DNA from: Jacaranda mimosifolia
Taxonomy: Eukaryota; Streptophyta; Magnoliopsida; Lamiales; Bignoniaceae
Direction of reading: 5' to 3'
Assembly: GCA_018894105.1 (NCBI GenBank)
Contig: CM032126.1
Span: 8,211,001 to 8,275,000 of the forward strand
DNA: 64,000 bases
In this document: in pieces, positions 36,155-49,400 of the stretch
Layout: each line of letters starts with the position of its first letter
Position numbering within the stretch: the first letter of the stretch is position 1
Made by a program: the position numbers and the translations under genes
Notes under the pieces: generated by a model
The model's input: the letters and a program-made list of their open reading frames with translations, nothing else
Databases searched by the model: none
Told to the model about the DNA's origin: nothing

Positions 36155-36604
36155 CGCAAGCACTCAATGAAAGCTTTTTAAAGCAAAAATTGAAAAACAT
36201 CTTTTAAAGTTGTTACACCATTTTGAGAATGAGTAGTTAACGGCATTGGAACTTATATATGACTGAGATTTTAATCGTGAGTCTCTTGATAATTTTGTTG
36301 ACTATATTATCTACTTATTTTTTTTAATATTTAATTCTATTATTAAGTATAAATTTTTTGTCGGATTTAGCCTCTGAAGATTAATCGGAAGAACTGGTAA
36401 TTTCCGAATACAAGATACCTATCTTAATGTGTGTATGGTGTGTACGATCTGAGAATACAAGATCATCAAAGAGAAAAAAAGAAAATGAGTTTGAGAAAAA
36501 TGAGTGCTAAAATATTGCCTGTTCTTTGGAGCTATTGCGAACATACAGGGAAATGACCACAGGAAAATTAGCCACAAAGAGAGTAAAAATATAGCGCAAT
36601 CAGT
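36155..36604. other. 3' flank of the polygalacturonase gene
   Basis: This probably contains the 3' untranslated region on the minus strand. No unambiguous AATAAA signal was identified. GAATACAAGAT occurs twice (about 36405 and 36453) as a short direct repeat. Confidence 0.4.
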
Positions 36605-39600
36605 TTAGAAATCATAGTCTATGTCTGTTACATTTTGGGAGGCAGATCGTTTGACCAATCGCCCACGCTCATCATACAGATCGAGGTTATCACAGGGAGC
36701 AGGATAAACGAATCCTATAACGCGGCCCTGAACAAAAGCACACTGGAATATGTGCTTCTTTTTATAGGTTATTCCAACAGACATATCCTGGAAAGTGATA
36801 TTTCTTAAAGGAATCTCTTCACTCCCATGAATACGAACTGGCACACGTACGCCCTCTCCATGTACTGAGGTGTAGCTTATGTCCTCTAGCACTGGAGCAG
36901 CCTTTGGGTCAAACCCCTCGTCTGGATGTTCGTTGTAATCTGTCTTGATTACAATCCCCACACGAACGTTATCAAATGTCAGATTTCGGTATGTTATATG
37001 CTTAATGTATCCTCCTCTGCCGGGTGCTGTCTTGATCCGGACAGCACGCCTTGAGTTCCATACATGGATGTTCTCTATAGTGACATTTGATATGCCTCCA
37101 GACATTTCACTGCCTATTGATATGCCGGCACTGTCATTCAGGAAAAAGCATTCCATTTACTATCTTTAAAGGCATATGCAGGCCAATTACACAGAAGAAA
37201 ATGTTCATAAGTATTTATCTTACATTAAGATAATCTAAATTTTGAGAATGTACATTTCTGTATGTTAGAAATTATTTGAATAGAAGCAATAGTCTCACCT
37301 GACCATGGAGCGAACAACAAGGTTTCGAATTAGTATATTCATTGAAGGACGTCCATAAGTGATTCCATATTGATCCCAACCGCTCTTTATTGCAACTCCA
37401 TCATCTCCAACACTAATATAACAGTCCTCAATCACCATATCCTCACATGAATCTGTTTATCCCAAGTCAATTAGCTCATTCACAATCCAAGAAATACATC
37501 ATCTTGTATGAAGAAAATCAAAAGAGAAATACAAACACCAAATTCAGGCAATAATATCAACAATAGAAAGTCAGGTGAGCATCTCCACTTTCATCATATT
37601 TGGCTTCAAATTAGCAGCATCTACCAAATTCTAGCAACTAAATCCAGATAAAGTTGCAAATGAAGTGATAGACCAATCTTTCAGCAGAGTTTATATGAAT
37701 GCAAATGTAGAAATGTTATTATTACATTGACGGTTTAACCAAATTGTACTTCAACATGTTACAACATTTTGTATCAAATATGTGCAGCAGAAACACCAAT
37801 TGAATTATCACATACAAGACACAGCGAAAAATAAACTTACCAGGATCTATGCCATCAGTATTTGGAGCTTCAAAAATGGGTGCCAGGATAGTTACATTTT
37901 TAATAGTGACATTCTTGCAGTCATATGGATGTAGGGTCCAAAAAGGAGAATCACGTAATGTTATATTAGATATCAAAATGTCACTAGACCACATAATCTG
38001 CACAAGTGGTCCTCTCGTGTGGTTAAGAAGCTTCTGCCGGTACTTTCTCCACCATGTTTGACCCTGCCCATTAATGGTGCCATTATGCCCTGTTACAGGA
38101 GCCGCAGGCAGGTATTCAGATGAGAACAGTATAATTATTCCTAAATTGACTTTGGTACACCATAATCTAACAAGACGTATCAAGTTCCTAAGCCAGAGGC
38201 AGTACCAAAACATTCGTTTATAACCACAAATCAGTATTCAGTATCGGATTTCCCTATGGTTCACAACAAAATCATAGGTATTCAGGTGCACTACCAAAAG
38301 AGATAGAGAGACTCCATAAGGCTTTCTCTACTTACACAACATGGACATCATCAAAGGAAACAAAGAAAAACATGACTGAGTTACCATGTGGCAGGCATGG
38401 CAAGCAGAAACATGGTCATGGATGACTAAAACACAAGAATAGCAGTATGCCCAAAGTTTCAAGGGTGAAATTTAAGCAGATATTTTAATAAGCCAACATA
38501 ATATTATTTATTAAAACAAATGATATGAAGTAGCATGTATCCTCACAGTGAATATTTAGCAATCCCCAACAGGAGCTGTAGAATATTGTCTTTTAACTTA
38601 CATGTCTATAACAATTGCAAATACAATTAAAGTAAATTTCTTTGTTTTTCTATTTTTATTTTTACTTTTTCTTTTCGGTGGATGGGTGGGTTTTTTTTTT
38701 GGTGGGGGGTGGGGGGTGGAGGTGCTAATGGAAGAATGTTTACAACTGTTTAATCACAGTAGGAGGCATGCACTCACAATGAGGTGTTGAGGAGGTAGTT
38801 TTTCTTAGCTTTTGGATCCTCGTGTTTCCTTTTTATCTCAGAACACTTGCATCAATTACAATTCCTTATTGGATGCAAAAACGCATACTGGCAAGTAGTA
38901 AGTAGTGCCATTTTGTGAAAACTTACAAGTATATAATCCGTTGTTGCTTTTGTTTTTGTTTTTTTTTTTTTCCTCTCCCCCCCCCCTCCCTCCCTCTCTC
39001 TCTCTCTCTCTCTCTGCACACGCACACGCGCGTACAGACCAGACATAGAGGCTAAAGTTTGATGAAAATGAATCATGTAAAGGATGAAGTAATTTCTATC
39101 CAGGGTCTACAGCAGCAATAAAATCTTCTAACAATCAAAGATATTCAATGAGGATAGCGATGAAATATCACGATTATTGATTCATAAATTTAATCTGTGC
39201 ATAAGGAACATCAATAAGCCCTACCTTCCATTTTTTGATAATAGAAGCATAGAAACTCCGATTAAAATGCTGACCTGTAATTAAAACATCTTTGAGATTT
39301 TGTCCATGGATTAAACTTCCATATCGTGGTCCTGGATGCTCTCTCCCGTATCCATAAGAAGGCAAGGGAGGCATTAGAGGCCAATACTTCTCATCCTACA
39401 GAATATTAAGATGAAGAACAAAGAATCAACAACATCAAATACAAGGATATCAAAATATTGAGGCTTATATATCTCATCTAATTTTTGAGCAGTTTTAAAG
39501 AAAATTGTAATTGACATTCAAATATATTATGAAAATCATGTCAAAATTCAAATAAGGATGATATGGTTGTCTTTCGCATAGCAGATAATGCTATGTTGGC

Positions 39601-42018
39601 CAAATAGGGATATAAATATCCAACAAACATGATGCATGGATTGCAAAGAATCAAATTGCAATAACTCAATCTAGTTAGCCATGCAAATTCCAAAACATAA
39701 CTTATCAGGATGCGTCCTTTCCATAGAATCATCTTTGGCAAACTATTTTAACAATATTTCAGTGATAGATAGGGATATATCAGTGACCCTGTATTGCAGT
39801 ATCCATGGCTCCGAACATTTGTATCAACCTCATAATCAAAGTCATAGTCGCAGAAAAAGTACTAAAGAAAACTTTAAAAAACCTATACATCCAAAAAGTG
39901 TGAACATAATTTCTTTTTCAAAAATATCCATTGGCCATCGCTTCATTCCATGAAACCAAGATGTCTGTCTTTGCACTCAAGGTGTTAAATTCTAACTAAT
40001 CCTAGAATTAACTACCTTTCTCTTAAGTTGCATATGTCGAATTTTTTGCACAAAAAAGGGTAAAATTCTCACCCCTCTCCAGCAATTAGATTTTCATTTG
40101 ATTAAACCAAAAATTTGTCTCAATCATTTTCCATTTAATTTGAAAAGGCCATGTTTGACATACAAATGAAAGGGAAGAATGGTGTCTACATCTTTGTTGT
40201 CTTTGGGCTTGATTATCAAACTGGGCTTAATCATTACTCAATCTGCATTTCAAAAGGCAAACGTCGCTGCTTATCCTTCACAGCTCTGCTGGGCAAGAGA
40301 GACAGGCTGTTGACTGGTAGAGGATTGAACTGCCTTTTGGGGGGGGTGCAGGTGCTGAAAGGTTTCAATTATCCTGAAATGGAAGATTCATTCTCTCCCA
40401 CTCTTATGCTGCAAATTTTCTGAACCTCATTAAGCTATGCAGTTGATTATAGCAGCATAAATATGCCAACATACATATAACCATTACCCAAAAAATATCC
40501 TATCACCTGGCTTTACTTAATAACAACTTAGTAAAGCCTCATCTCATGCGGGTCAGCCACGCAAATCGACCTCTCCTAAAGATACAATCTGGTCTATCTA
40601 GGCCCATTTCAGAAGTTCAGTCACAGAGATCCATATCCATCCTGATTCCTGATCTTCTTATTGCATGTTATCTAAGGCCAATCTCTTAAATTTGTGGTTC
40701 CTTTTTTTCGCTGGATGATTTAAAATTTTCACATAAATAATATTTCAACATTGCCAATACATAAATTCCCAGATATCATTTATAATATCCTCACCATTTG
40801 ACACTAACCTATACTTCGTCTTTTCGCTGAGTTCCAATGGAAATATGAAAGTTCACTGAACTAAGCTTTATCTATATGAAACAACGCCCAGGCAGATCCA
40901 ATCATGACAAACTCTGTTTTCCTCAAATCTATTCAGAATCTGACCCTTTGTTCCTAAGAAAAAAAAGAAAACAGGTATAATTAGCACATATGCAGCATGT
41001 GCATGTCACCATTATCCTGTAGATAAGTCTTCAACCATGTCGCTGGCTCGCATTATTTGTGAAGTTCCTTATGCTTAAAAGTTTTGCTTCCAAGATAATT
41101 CTTAATCAAAGCACTACATGTAACATAGACTCTCCGCTTTTCTTCATTCTATCTGTCACAGATATTAGAAAGGCTTGCAACATCGAGCACAATAAATCTT
41201 ACGAACATACAACATACAGATGAATAAATAATAAAATTTGGCACACTGCTTGGCAAAATGCAGGAGCTTTGCATATCAGCCAAACATGTAAATTATATGT
41301 GAGAATATCAACTGCACTAAGTTCTTCATCAATTAATGATAAGTACATTCTCAAACTATTATTAAGCCAAAGTGATGTAACAATACATTCAACTATCACT
41401 CCTTAAAAATCAACGGGGTCAATCCAAGCATCAGAAGGCCTAAAACTTTTGAACGTATATGCCCAACCCATCATATACAAATCTCATGGTTACCGAAGAA
41501 AATAAGTATTTCATCTAATTAGAATAAAAACAAATTTCAAACCTTCGACATTAAAAGTTGATTAATTTGAAAATTGAAGTACTCACGTCAATTCCAAGTA
41601 TAACAGCACCTTCAGCAAGAAAGAGAGTCATATGACTAGTGAGATTAAACGGCGCCGTAAGCCAATTCCCCGGCGGCACATTGAGCTGGCCGCCACCCTT
41701 TTTCCCCAGCCTCGAAATCGCCATCATTGCTCTCTCAAACGCCGCCGTGTTGAGGGTCACTCCATCTCCCACCCCTCCAAAGTCCGTCAAGTTAAATGCC
41801 ACCGGTCGGAGCTTTGGAAGCGACAGCGGAGAGGAAAATGCCCGCCGGAAAATCAAGAGCCCACGAGCGGCAGCGTCTCGCTGCCAGTAAAACAGGGTGA
41901 AAAAGAACACCATCCAGAAAGCAGCCAACAGGGTCTTGTGGGTCGACAAGAAAGTGACGCCGGAGGGGATCCAACGGCGGTGGTGTTGGCCATTGGGTGG
42001 CGCTACCGTTTCCACCAT
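36605..42018 (-). CDS. Polygalacturonase-like glycoside hydrolase family 28 protein, five exons
   Basis: This is the one gene that looks intact. Minus-strand exons are 42018-41587, 39395-39275, 38089-37841, 37452-37299 and 37130-36605; every intron has GT-AG ends and phases join, giving 493 residues. Residues 29-45 form a single hydrophobic segment (TLLAAFWMVFFFTLFYW) after a basic N-terminus, suggesting a signal anchor that places the enzyme in the secretory system or wall. The GH28 beta-helix follows: DFGGVGDG near residue 80, INGQGQTWW (190-198), NTDGID (261-266), GDDGVAIKSG (283-292), AGISIGSEMSGG (320-331) and RIK (350-352). NTD, GDD and RIK supply the usual catalytic and substrate residues. 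The GHG motif of classical polygalacturonases is replaced by GISIGS without His, as I recall for a related plant clade. The likely role is hydrolysis of pectic homogalacturonan, though the missing His makes the substrate uncertain. Intron 1 is long (2191 bp). ATG 42018 was chosen because it precedes the anchor. Confidence 0.92.
38970..39014. repeat. Pyrimidine and (CT)n tract in intron 2
   Basis: A C-rich run merges into CTCTCT repeats and then an alternating CACACG tract ending in CGCGCG, all inside intron 2 of the polygalacturonase gene. It is simple-sequence DNA with no evident function. Confidence 0.8.
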
Positions 42019-42322
42019 TGGGTTCTTTATTTTTGCAGTGGTTTTAAGTTATTTACGTAGGTTTCGATGGGATTATGCATATGAAAGATGTGAATCAAAG
42101 AACAATTCTCTGTTGTTAGAAGATTGATATGAGTTAAGGAATGGTGATTCCTGGGAAATGGGTTGGAGGGTGGCGATCAATCACAAAGTACAGCAGAATT
42201 CTTGGAGAAGTGGAGATCGAGGAGTGCATTGCAAGGGAAGTCAATTGAGGAAGTTTGTTCGTGAGTGCGACGAGCAACTGTCGGTGTCACGAATGTTTGG
42301 TGCTGCTGGTTTATTAACTTGC

Positions 42323-42328
42323 CACGTG
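42323..42328 (-). promoter_or_regulatory. G-box (CACGTG) upstream of the polygalacturonase gene
   Basis: The minus strand reads GACACGTGGCAAG about 305 bases upstream of the start codon. CACGTGGC is a classic G-box or ABRE-type site bound by plant bZIP and bHLH factors. A single copy near a promoter is suggestive only. No TATA box was assigned with confidence. Confidence 0.4.
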
Positions 42329-42544
42329 TCTCTCCCGTCTAGAATTTTACTCTCTCTCCTTATTTTTCTTTTTACCTAAAAAACCATTAGATTGATTGAT
42401 TCCTAAAGAACAAATGAGAAATGGACATCAGTGATTCAATATATGTTTGCCAATACATTATAAAAACCCAAGTTATAACACTTTAATTTGCCTTAGATAG
42501 AGGAAAAATTAGCAAGTTGACATATGTTTTAAGATTTCAAAAGA

Positions 42545-42582
<38 letters not shown>

Positions 42583-44594
42583 CTCATATTTAAATTTAAA
42601 AGACCATCATATTAAAGTTTAAACATAATCGAGTTGTTACACTTATTCTGAGATTAATTTATATAAAAATTTAAAAACATTTATCATTTTACAAGATAAA
42701 TTTAATTACAATTGCAATTTGTTCTGTTGAAATACCACATAATTACATAATTAATAATATTGAAAATTGCTAGCTCTAGCTAAGGTTGTAAAAACTTAAT
42801 ATTGAGAATTAATGATGTGATTGTAAGAAGTCAAAACCACTTGTTAAGAAATAGGTTTTTTGTTAAAACGCCAAAGGTATCAGCAATTCTAATTGAGTAG
42901 AAAGATTAGTGTTTGCAATTTGCAATTAGCAAGTCTTTTTCATGGGAACAAAAGTTTAGTGAGATAGGTAAGGAGTAACAGTCAATTGATAGTATAAAAA
43001 TTGCTAAATGTGATCGCAACTAAAACAAATCAACTATGTTATCAATAATTAAGGCTGATTAGAGGTGCTATTGGGACGACTTTTGGATTAATTAGCTTAT
43101 CTTTTCAAATATGGGATTAGTTCATATCGTGTTCTATTGATAATAAATGTATCCTCGTTTAAGAAATGACGTGATTTAATAAAGTTATACGATAAAAATG
43201 TCGTTTATATGTTATTATTTAAAAGAAAATGCTTGAGTGTTGGTGTAACATGTAGGAGAGAAAACATATTCATGTTGGCATAAATATGTCTTTTTCTCTT
43301 TTTAATTTTTTGTATGCTTAACAAGAAAAGTTACTTACAAAATTGATACACATTTGTTTTTGCCTGGTTAGGAAGTCACTTATACGTAAGGCAAAGATTC
43401 AAACCAACAATTATTTCTTTAACTCTTTGATGATTTTTGCATAAGTTTAAAAGTTTTGATTATAATAATATTTGTTGCATGATTAATATAACTCATAAAT
43501 TTATTGAAATTTTTGCTGTCTGGAATTATATATATATATATTTATTTATTTTATTTATTAAGATTGTCTTAATATGAATTATTGACAGCATATATTTATA
43601 TTTGGTTAAGTATATTTACATTTGTATTTAAGCATGTGCACATCTAGTTAGATTTAATGTGCCTAATTTATGAAATAATTGTTAACAGATTCTTTTTTTC
43701 TATTATCTTATTGCCATTAATGTTCGCCTTCTTGATGATTTAAGGCAAGAATATTTTTTCTGCATGATCATGCTAAACTATTTTCATGTAATTTGCGACA
43801 AATTTTTGAAATCTCATATGGAATTAGTCTTTCCATAAATCAAGGGATTCTGTCTTTCCTCATTCATTTAAATTGATTTCCTCATCTTTCATACTAAGAA
43901 AGTATATCCCATTTAATTCTAAATTTTACATCTCTTGTAATCTTGTTGAATATATCGATGTGATATAGATGCTTTTATTTGTGGAATCACCAAATTATTT
44001 ATTCCTATGGCCATTTACCATACAAGTTCATTTATAGTTGTTGCTGATTTCATTATAAAAGAAAGAATATGCTGCAGTTTTTTAAATATCCAAGTTATGG
44101 ATAAAGTGACTCATGAGTGTAGTTATAGAGTTCGGATTGCTCTCGTACACATTATGCTTAGTTGTGTCTTTTTTATTGCTTATCTCGAGGGACTTTATGG
44201 TGAAGAGGATAACAATATTTTTGTTTCTTGAAGGACCTAAAGATGAAGGACGAGAGGGATACTTGCATTGGGAGACCTTGTGTAGAAGAAAACGGACGTT
44301 TGGTTACTCGAAGGATCTTTGGGGTGAAAAGAGATAGTAGAGACGATGCTCCTAGAATTACTTGTGGTGGTTCAGTTCCAGTATGAAAGGAGAATCCAGA
44401 GTTTATCATACAAAGTAACAACAATTTGTGCATTAGTTCATAGAAGTTGTACATGTGAGACTGGTAGAAGTTCTCTCGGGTTTGATAGTACAGGTTGGCT
44501 CCACAGTATTCTAGAATTCAATATGTTCTATTTGGGATTTTGGTTTTTGTTATCTGTTGGGAGCTGTTTTATCATCCTTTTAGGTGTTTCAATC
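42329..44594. other. Intergenic sequence, no recognised gene
   Basis: The stretch contains an (AC)n repeat at about 42546-42573 followed by TATATA. A less AT-rich patch at about 44230-44590 has short ORFs on both strands that match nothing I recognise. It may be a transposon fragment, but I cannot name it. Confidence 0.45.
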
Positions 44595-45545
44595 TAAGGG
44601 TGGTAATTTTCGACACGACACGACACGATAGCACGATACAAATCAACACGATATTATTTGGTTTGGGTTGGAAGTTATTGGGTTGGGTCAATATTGGGTT
44701 AACCTAATAAGCAACACGAAAATTGTGAGTTGGTCCAGGTTACCCGATAAACACGATAATTTTATTAGGTAACCCGTCAACCCAATATAACCAACCCAAC
44801 CTGGTCCAAATTTTTTAAGAAAAAAAAAAAGGAAGTATATATGTTTGCATACCTTGTATGAATTAATACTTTTGTATACTTATTTTTTTGCATCAAACCT
44901 TAATTGGAAGAAGAAAATATCAATAAAGAGATACGGCTGAAATTAAAAGTTGGAATATGCTATGCTTTTTGTACTTTTAATTAATAACTTGATGATAGTT
45001 TTGAACAATTTAACTCTAAATTAGTTTGCAATGAACTAAAAGTTATTATTTACTACTTAAATATTTGACTACTAAATGCTATTAGGGTAATTATTAGTGA
45101 TTGGATGGGAGAAATTGTATTTCTTAATTAGAATTCGATTTCATTTAAAATTGAGTTGTCATGAAATTTTGGTTTAGCATTAAAATTTCTATATTGTTGA
45201 TGTTGATAGGAAATTGCATGAAATATAATTATCAAATTGCTCCATAATATAATAAGGTTCACCTTTGTCTAAATTTTGGAATAAGTTGATTTTTTTCCCC
45301 AAAATTTTGTTTTAATTGATTCTTTTATTAAAATTTTAGTTGAATATAAAATGTTATAGATTTTTTAAATGAATTAATGAAAAATAATCACAAGTTGAAA
45401 TTGATTGGGTTTGGGTTGACACGAAAATTTTCAGGTTGGGTTCGGGTTGAGGCTAATTGGGTTGAGTTCGAGTTGAGCTAAATTTTATAATATTTCTACC
45501 TTAGCTCAACACGAAACACCCAACACGACTCAATTGACACCTCTA
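44595..45545 (+). mobile_element. hAT-like non-autonomous element, copy 2
   Basis: This block is collinear with 24481-25442 over its whole length: TTTTCGACACGACACGA at the left, TATTGGGTTGGGTCAATATT, AATTAATACTTTTGTATAC, GAATTCGATTTCATT, CAACACGA at the right. It begins TAAGGGTGGTAATTTTCG and ends TTGACACCTCTA. The flanks are TTTCAATC (44587-44594) and TTTCTATC (45546-45553), an 8-bp TSD with one mismatch. It lies between the polygalacturonase gene and the gypsy element. Confidence 0.8.
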
Positions 45546-45671
45546 TTTCTATCCTTATGTTTCTACCGTCAAATTATTGTGCTTATCTTGTACAAATATT
45601 ATTATTTCATATCCCACCTTAGGTATGTATGCAAAGAATATTATTTTATTACTTAATGAATGTATTGAATT

Positions 45672-46360
45672 TGATATGGGACGGCCCAAGTACCTAGGCC
45701 CAAACCAAATTGGCCCAGTCAGGTGCCCATGGCCCATATGCCTCATCGACTTCACTCGACCAGGTCAGCCCAGATACGCAGCACCAGGCCTAGCCAGGCG
45801 CCCAAGACCTATGAAATTCTCGACCTAAGCCAACCATGTTGAGGTCAAGAATAGTACAATACTCTGCCACCGCATTAAATGCGCTGACGGGCATCACGCA
45901 TCCGCATTAATGGCGCATGCCATCCCCTTCACCGCCTAACACAGCAGGCGCCGCTACAATATACTATCTTGTCCTTGAAACTTAGAAGGGCAGTTAGCTG
46001 GAGATATGCAAGACAGGGAAATGACTAATTATTCCTGGTCCAAAGTTAAAGGCCCCTGGGTGAACCAAGGGCAGCCCAGACCTTTCCTCGAAGGGAGAAG
46101 GATATAAATACCCTCACCCCCAACCTTCTGGAGGTACGCACTAATATACCCTCAAAAGCCCTTACTCCGCTGCTCGATATTTGAGGTCGATTTCTACTGA
46201 CTTGAGCGTTGGAGGGCCTAAGCCAAGGGCTCCTCTGCTAGCCTAACGTTTACTATGATTGCAGGATTCTTCCCCATCCAAGCAAGATTGTAGATCTTTC
46301 AAGTCAAAGTCCTACCCGTATTCAGAATCGGTTCTCTATCCACCGAACGAACCTCCATAA
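45672..46360 (+). repeat. Gypsy 5' LTR
   Basis: The left LTR carries the promoter for the element. TATAAATA at 46103-46110 lies in the phrase shared with the right LTR (56223-56230), so transcription probably starts about 30 bases later, near 46135. The terminal bases at the right end are TAA rather than the expected CA seen in the 3' LTR, a point mutation. Confidence 0.92.
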
Positions 46361-46362
46361 TT

Positions 46363-46378
46363 TGGCGCCGTCTGTGGG
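46363..46378 (+). other. Gypsy primer-binding site
   Basis: TGGCGCCGTCTGTGGG begins two bases after the 5' LTR. A TGGCGCC-type site at this position is common in plant Tat and Athila elements and primes minus-strand DNA synthesis from a tRNA 3' end. I do not assign the tRNA. Confidence 0.75.
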
Positions 46379-46402
46379 AAACTCTTGAATCCTCTATTGA
46401 AA

Positions 46403-49400
46403 ATGGTAAACACTAGGCGAGCTCCATCTGGAAGAGAAGAAAATCGGAGGTTCAGCTCTTCTCCCCTTCGACAGAACCCAGAGCCAAATGCCCAAGGATC
46501 CAATGCTCAGCCTGAGCCTGTGGTCACCCTAACAATGCCCTAGTTAATGTAGCTTATCAGTGAGCAGATCTTTGCGCAGATTTCGGCCCAACTCTATGCC
46601 GCATTAAACAGACATGCCATGCAGCCGGAGCCGGCAGTCAATGCCACACCCCAGCCTGCAGCTCAAGAGAAGATGCAGCCAGAAGAGCACTCCCAGCGAT
46701 CGGAATCGCTAAAGCACCAGTCAAGGTGGGGATTGAGCCTGGGATGCTTTTCTAGTGAAATAGCATGTCCCCCGCCAAGAGAAGAAATAGCAGACTCCAT
46801 TGACCATAACATTCAGCCCCTTCGACCCCCGCAGCGCGATAAGGTCGAACGTTCTAGATTCAAACCAGGCAGAAATGCATCCCAGGCAGATCAGCAGGAA
46901 TGGGAGGAGGTATCCCACCAGGTGCAGCAACTGAACAGGCGCTTGGAGGAGATCTCGAAAAGGAATGCGGACAGAGTTGTTCATCCAAACGGGCCACAGA
47001 GGTTCAGAAGGGAGCAAGATTCGCCATTCATCCAGGAGATTATTGATGAGCGCATCGCCATCGATGTAAAGATCCCAATCGAACTCCCGAGGTACGATGG
47101 CTCCACAGACCCGAACGAGCAACTGCTGCAGTTTGAACACATGATGCAACTGCATGGGCACAACGAATACATTCATGTAAAGATGCTGGTGACCACGTTT
47201 CAAGGAGTGGCCCTGGATTGGTTTGTGAAGCTGGAACCAGCGTCCATCTTCTCTTACGATCAGTTGTGTGACAAGTTTTTGCACCAGTTTGCGAGCAGGA
47301 GGAAAGCGAAACTCCCCCACACCCACCTGCATACTATGAAGCAAGTGGAAGAAGAATCCCTTCGGGATTTTTTCACCAGATTCAACACCGAAGTCCTGAA
47401 AATTGAAAGCCCGAGGATTGAGTTCTTGATCGACGTGCTTTTCTTGGGTTTGAGGCACAAAGAATGCGCCAATGCTTTGTTGCGCGAACAGCCCAGAACA
47501 ATGGAGGAGCTCATCGACCTCGCGAAGAGGTACATGACCCAGGAGAAGATGAACATGATGAAATATGGCAGCGTTGAGGTTGACAAAAAGAAAGGCAAAG
47601 AGAAAGATGATCGACAAATCAGAGAGTGGCGCCGTTCCCCAATAAAGCGCTTCCACGAATACACTCCACTGAACATACAGAGGAGAGAGGTGTTGTTCGC
47701 CATCCAGCATGATAACTTGCTTAAGAAGTCCCGAAAAATTGCGAAAATCGAGGCTATGAAGAAGTCGAAGAAGTACTGCCATTTTCACAAGCAGAAAGGG
47801 CACGACACTGAGGAGTGTTTTAACTTAAAGGATGAAATCGAGAGGCTTATCAGACAAGGCCACTCGAAAAAATTCATTGAAGAACAAGCCAGAAGAGAGG
47901 AGGGCATGGTCGATCGGACTCCCCGAAGAGAAAGGTCAGTCAGCCTGAGAAGAGAAGACAAGGGAAAACGACCTACCCAGAATCCCAACCCGCCCATCAA
48001 GGGAATCATCGACATGATCGCAGGGGGACCCACGGGAGGAGATTCCTGAAATGCAAGAAAGCAAACGCAGAGACAACTCGACTCGACCAAACCATCCAAG
48101 ATCGATACAGTTTTTCAGCTGACAACCAACACTAAACCAATCTCGTTCACCGATGCAGATCTGGACCACATGGAGAACAGAGGAGCCGATCGCAAGATAG
48201 ATTGCCTAATGGTGGTTGCCCTTGAAATAGCCAATTTCGAGGTCAGGAAGGTACTGGTCGATAACAGAAGTTCCGTGAACATCATATTCTTGTCAACCCT
48301 GAACAGAATGCAATTGGGGAAGTTGAAGTTTGATCCGGTTAGAACACCCTTGGTCGGATTTGGTAGGTCTGAGATCATCCCAGAAGGATCCATCAATCTT
48401 TCCACTACATTCGGGCAAGGTCAGCGTAGTCAAACACTGATGGTCAACTACCTGGTGGTCGACGCCCCCTTCGTATATAATGTTATCATAGGTCGACTAG
48501 CCCTCAATGATTTTATAGCCATTGTATCCACCAATCACATGAAGATAAAGTTCCTGACTCCAGCCGGGGTGGGCGAGCTTTTATGTAACCTCAAGGATGC
48601 TTGGCGCTGTTACACCATCTCTGTCGACTCCAGTGACCAGAAGAAACGGCCTGAAGTGAGGCCATCGGGGGATGCCCCAGTAGCGAAACCCGATGAGGGA
48701 CCTTCGTCGAAGAAGAGGAAGCTAGAGGATACCAAGGTCGAACCTGTTGGCGAATTCAAAACAATCGAGCTCGAGCCAGGGAACTTTGACAAAACCATAA
48801 GGATTGGAAGCAATCTGGGGGATCAATTAGAATGCCTTATGGTCGATTTCCTCCGACGCAACATTGATGTTTTTGCGTGGAAAGCTGCGGATCTTCAGGG
48901 CATCAACCCCAACATCATTGTCCACTGACTCAATGTGGACCCAGCCAACAAACTAGTGCGGCAGAAGAAAAGAACTTTCAATGCTGAGAGGACCCAAATC
49001 ATCGAGGAGGAGGTTGGCAAGCTTTTGGAAGTAGGATATATTGTAGAAATCCAGTACCCCTCTTGGCTTTGTAACGTTGTACTTGTCCTCAAGAATGAGG
49101 GAAAATAAAGAATGTGTAATGACTTTACTGATTTAAATAAACCTTGCCCTAAGGATCCTTACCCCTTGCCTTGTATAGATTTATTAGTTGATTCTACTGC
49201 TGGTTGTGAGTTGCTAAGCATGATGGATGCATTTCAAGGTTATTGCCAAATATTTATGGCACCCGAAGACAGAGACAAAACCTCCTTTGTCGTTCCCAAC
49301 GGGGTATATTGCTTCTTGGTTATGCCTTTTGGACTTAAAAACGCAGGGGCGACGTACCAGAGATTAGTCAATTTCATGTTTAAGAACGAAATCAGCAAGT

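Noticed and set aside
41632..42379. Several plus-strand ORFs over the first exon and upstream of the polygalacturonase gene
   Set aside because: They overlap the GC-richer first exon of a well-supported minus-strand gene and show no domain or splice structure of their own.
44007..44597. A possible gene fragment with short ORFs on both strands
   Set aside because: No domain or splice pattern could be recognised, and a brief mental comparison with rRNA sequence gave no match.
46721..47803. A 360-codon minus-strand ORF opposite gypsy gag
   Set aside because: It is the complement of a well-supported gag frame with clear retrotransposon gag motifs. The protein shows no recognisable domain, so it is a shadow.
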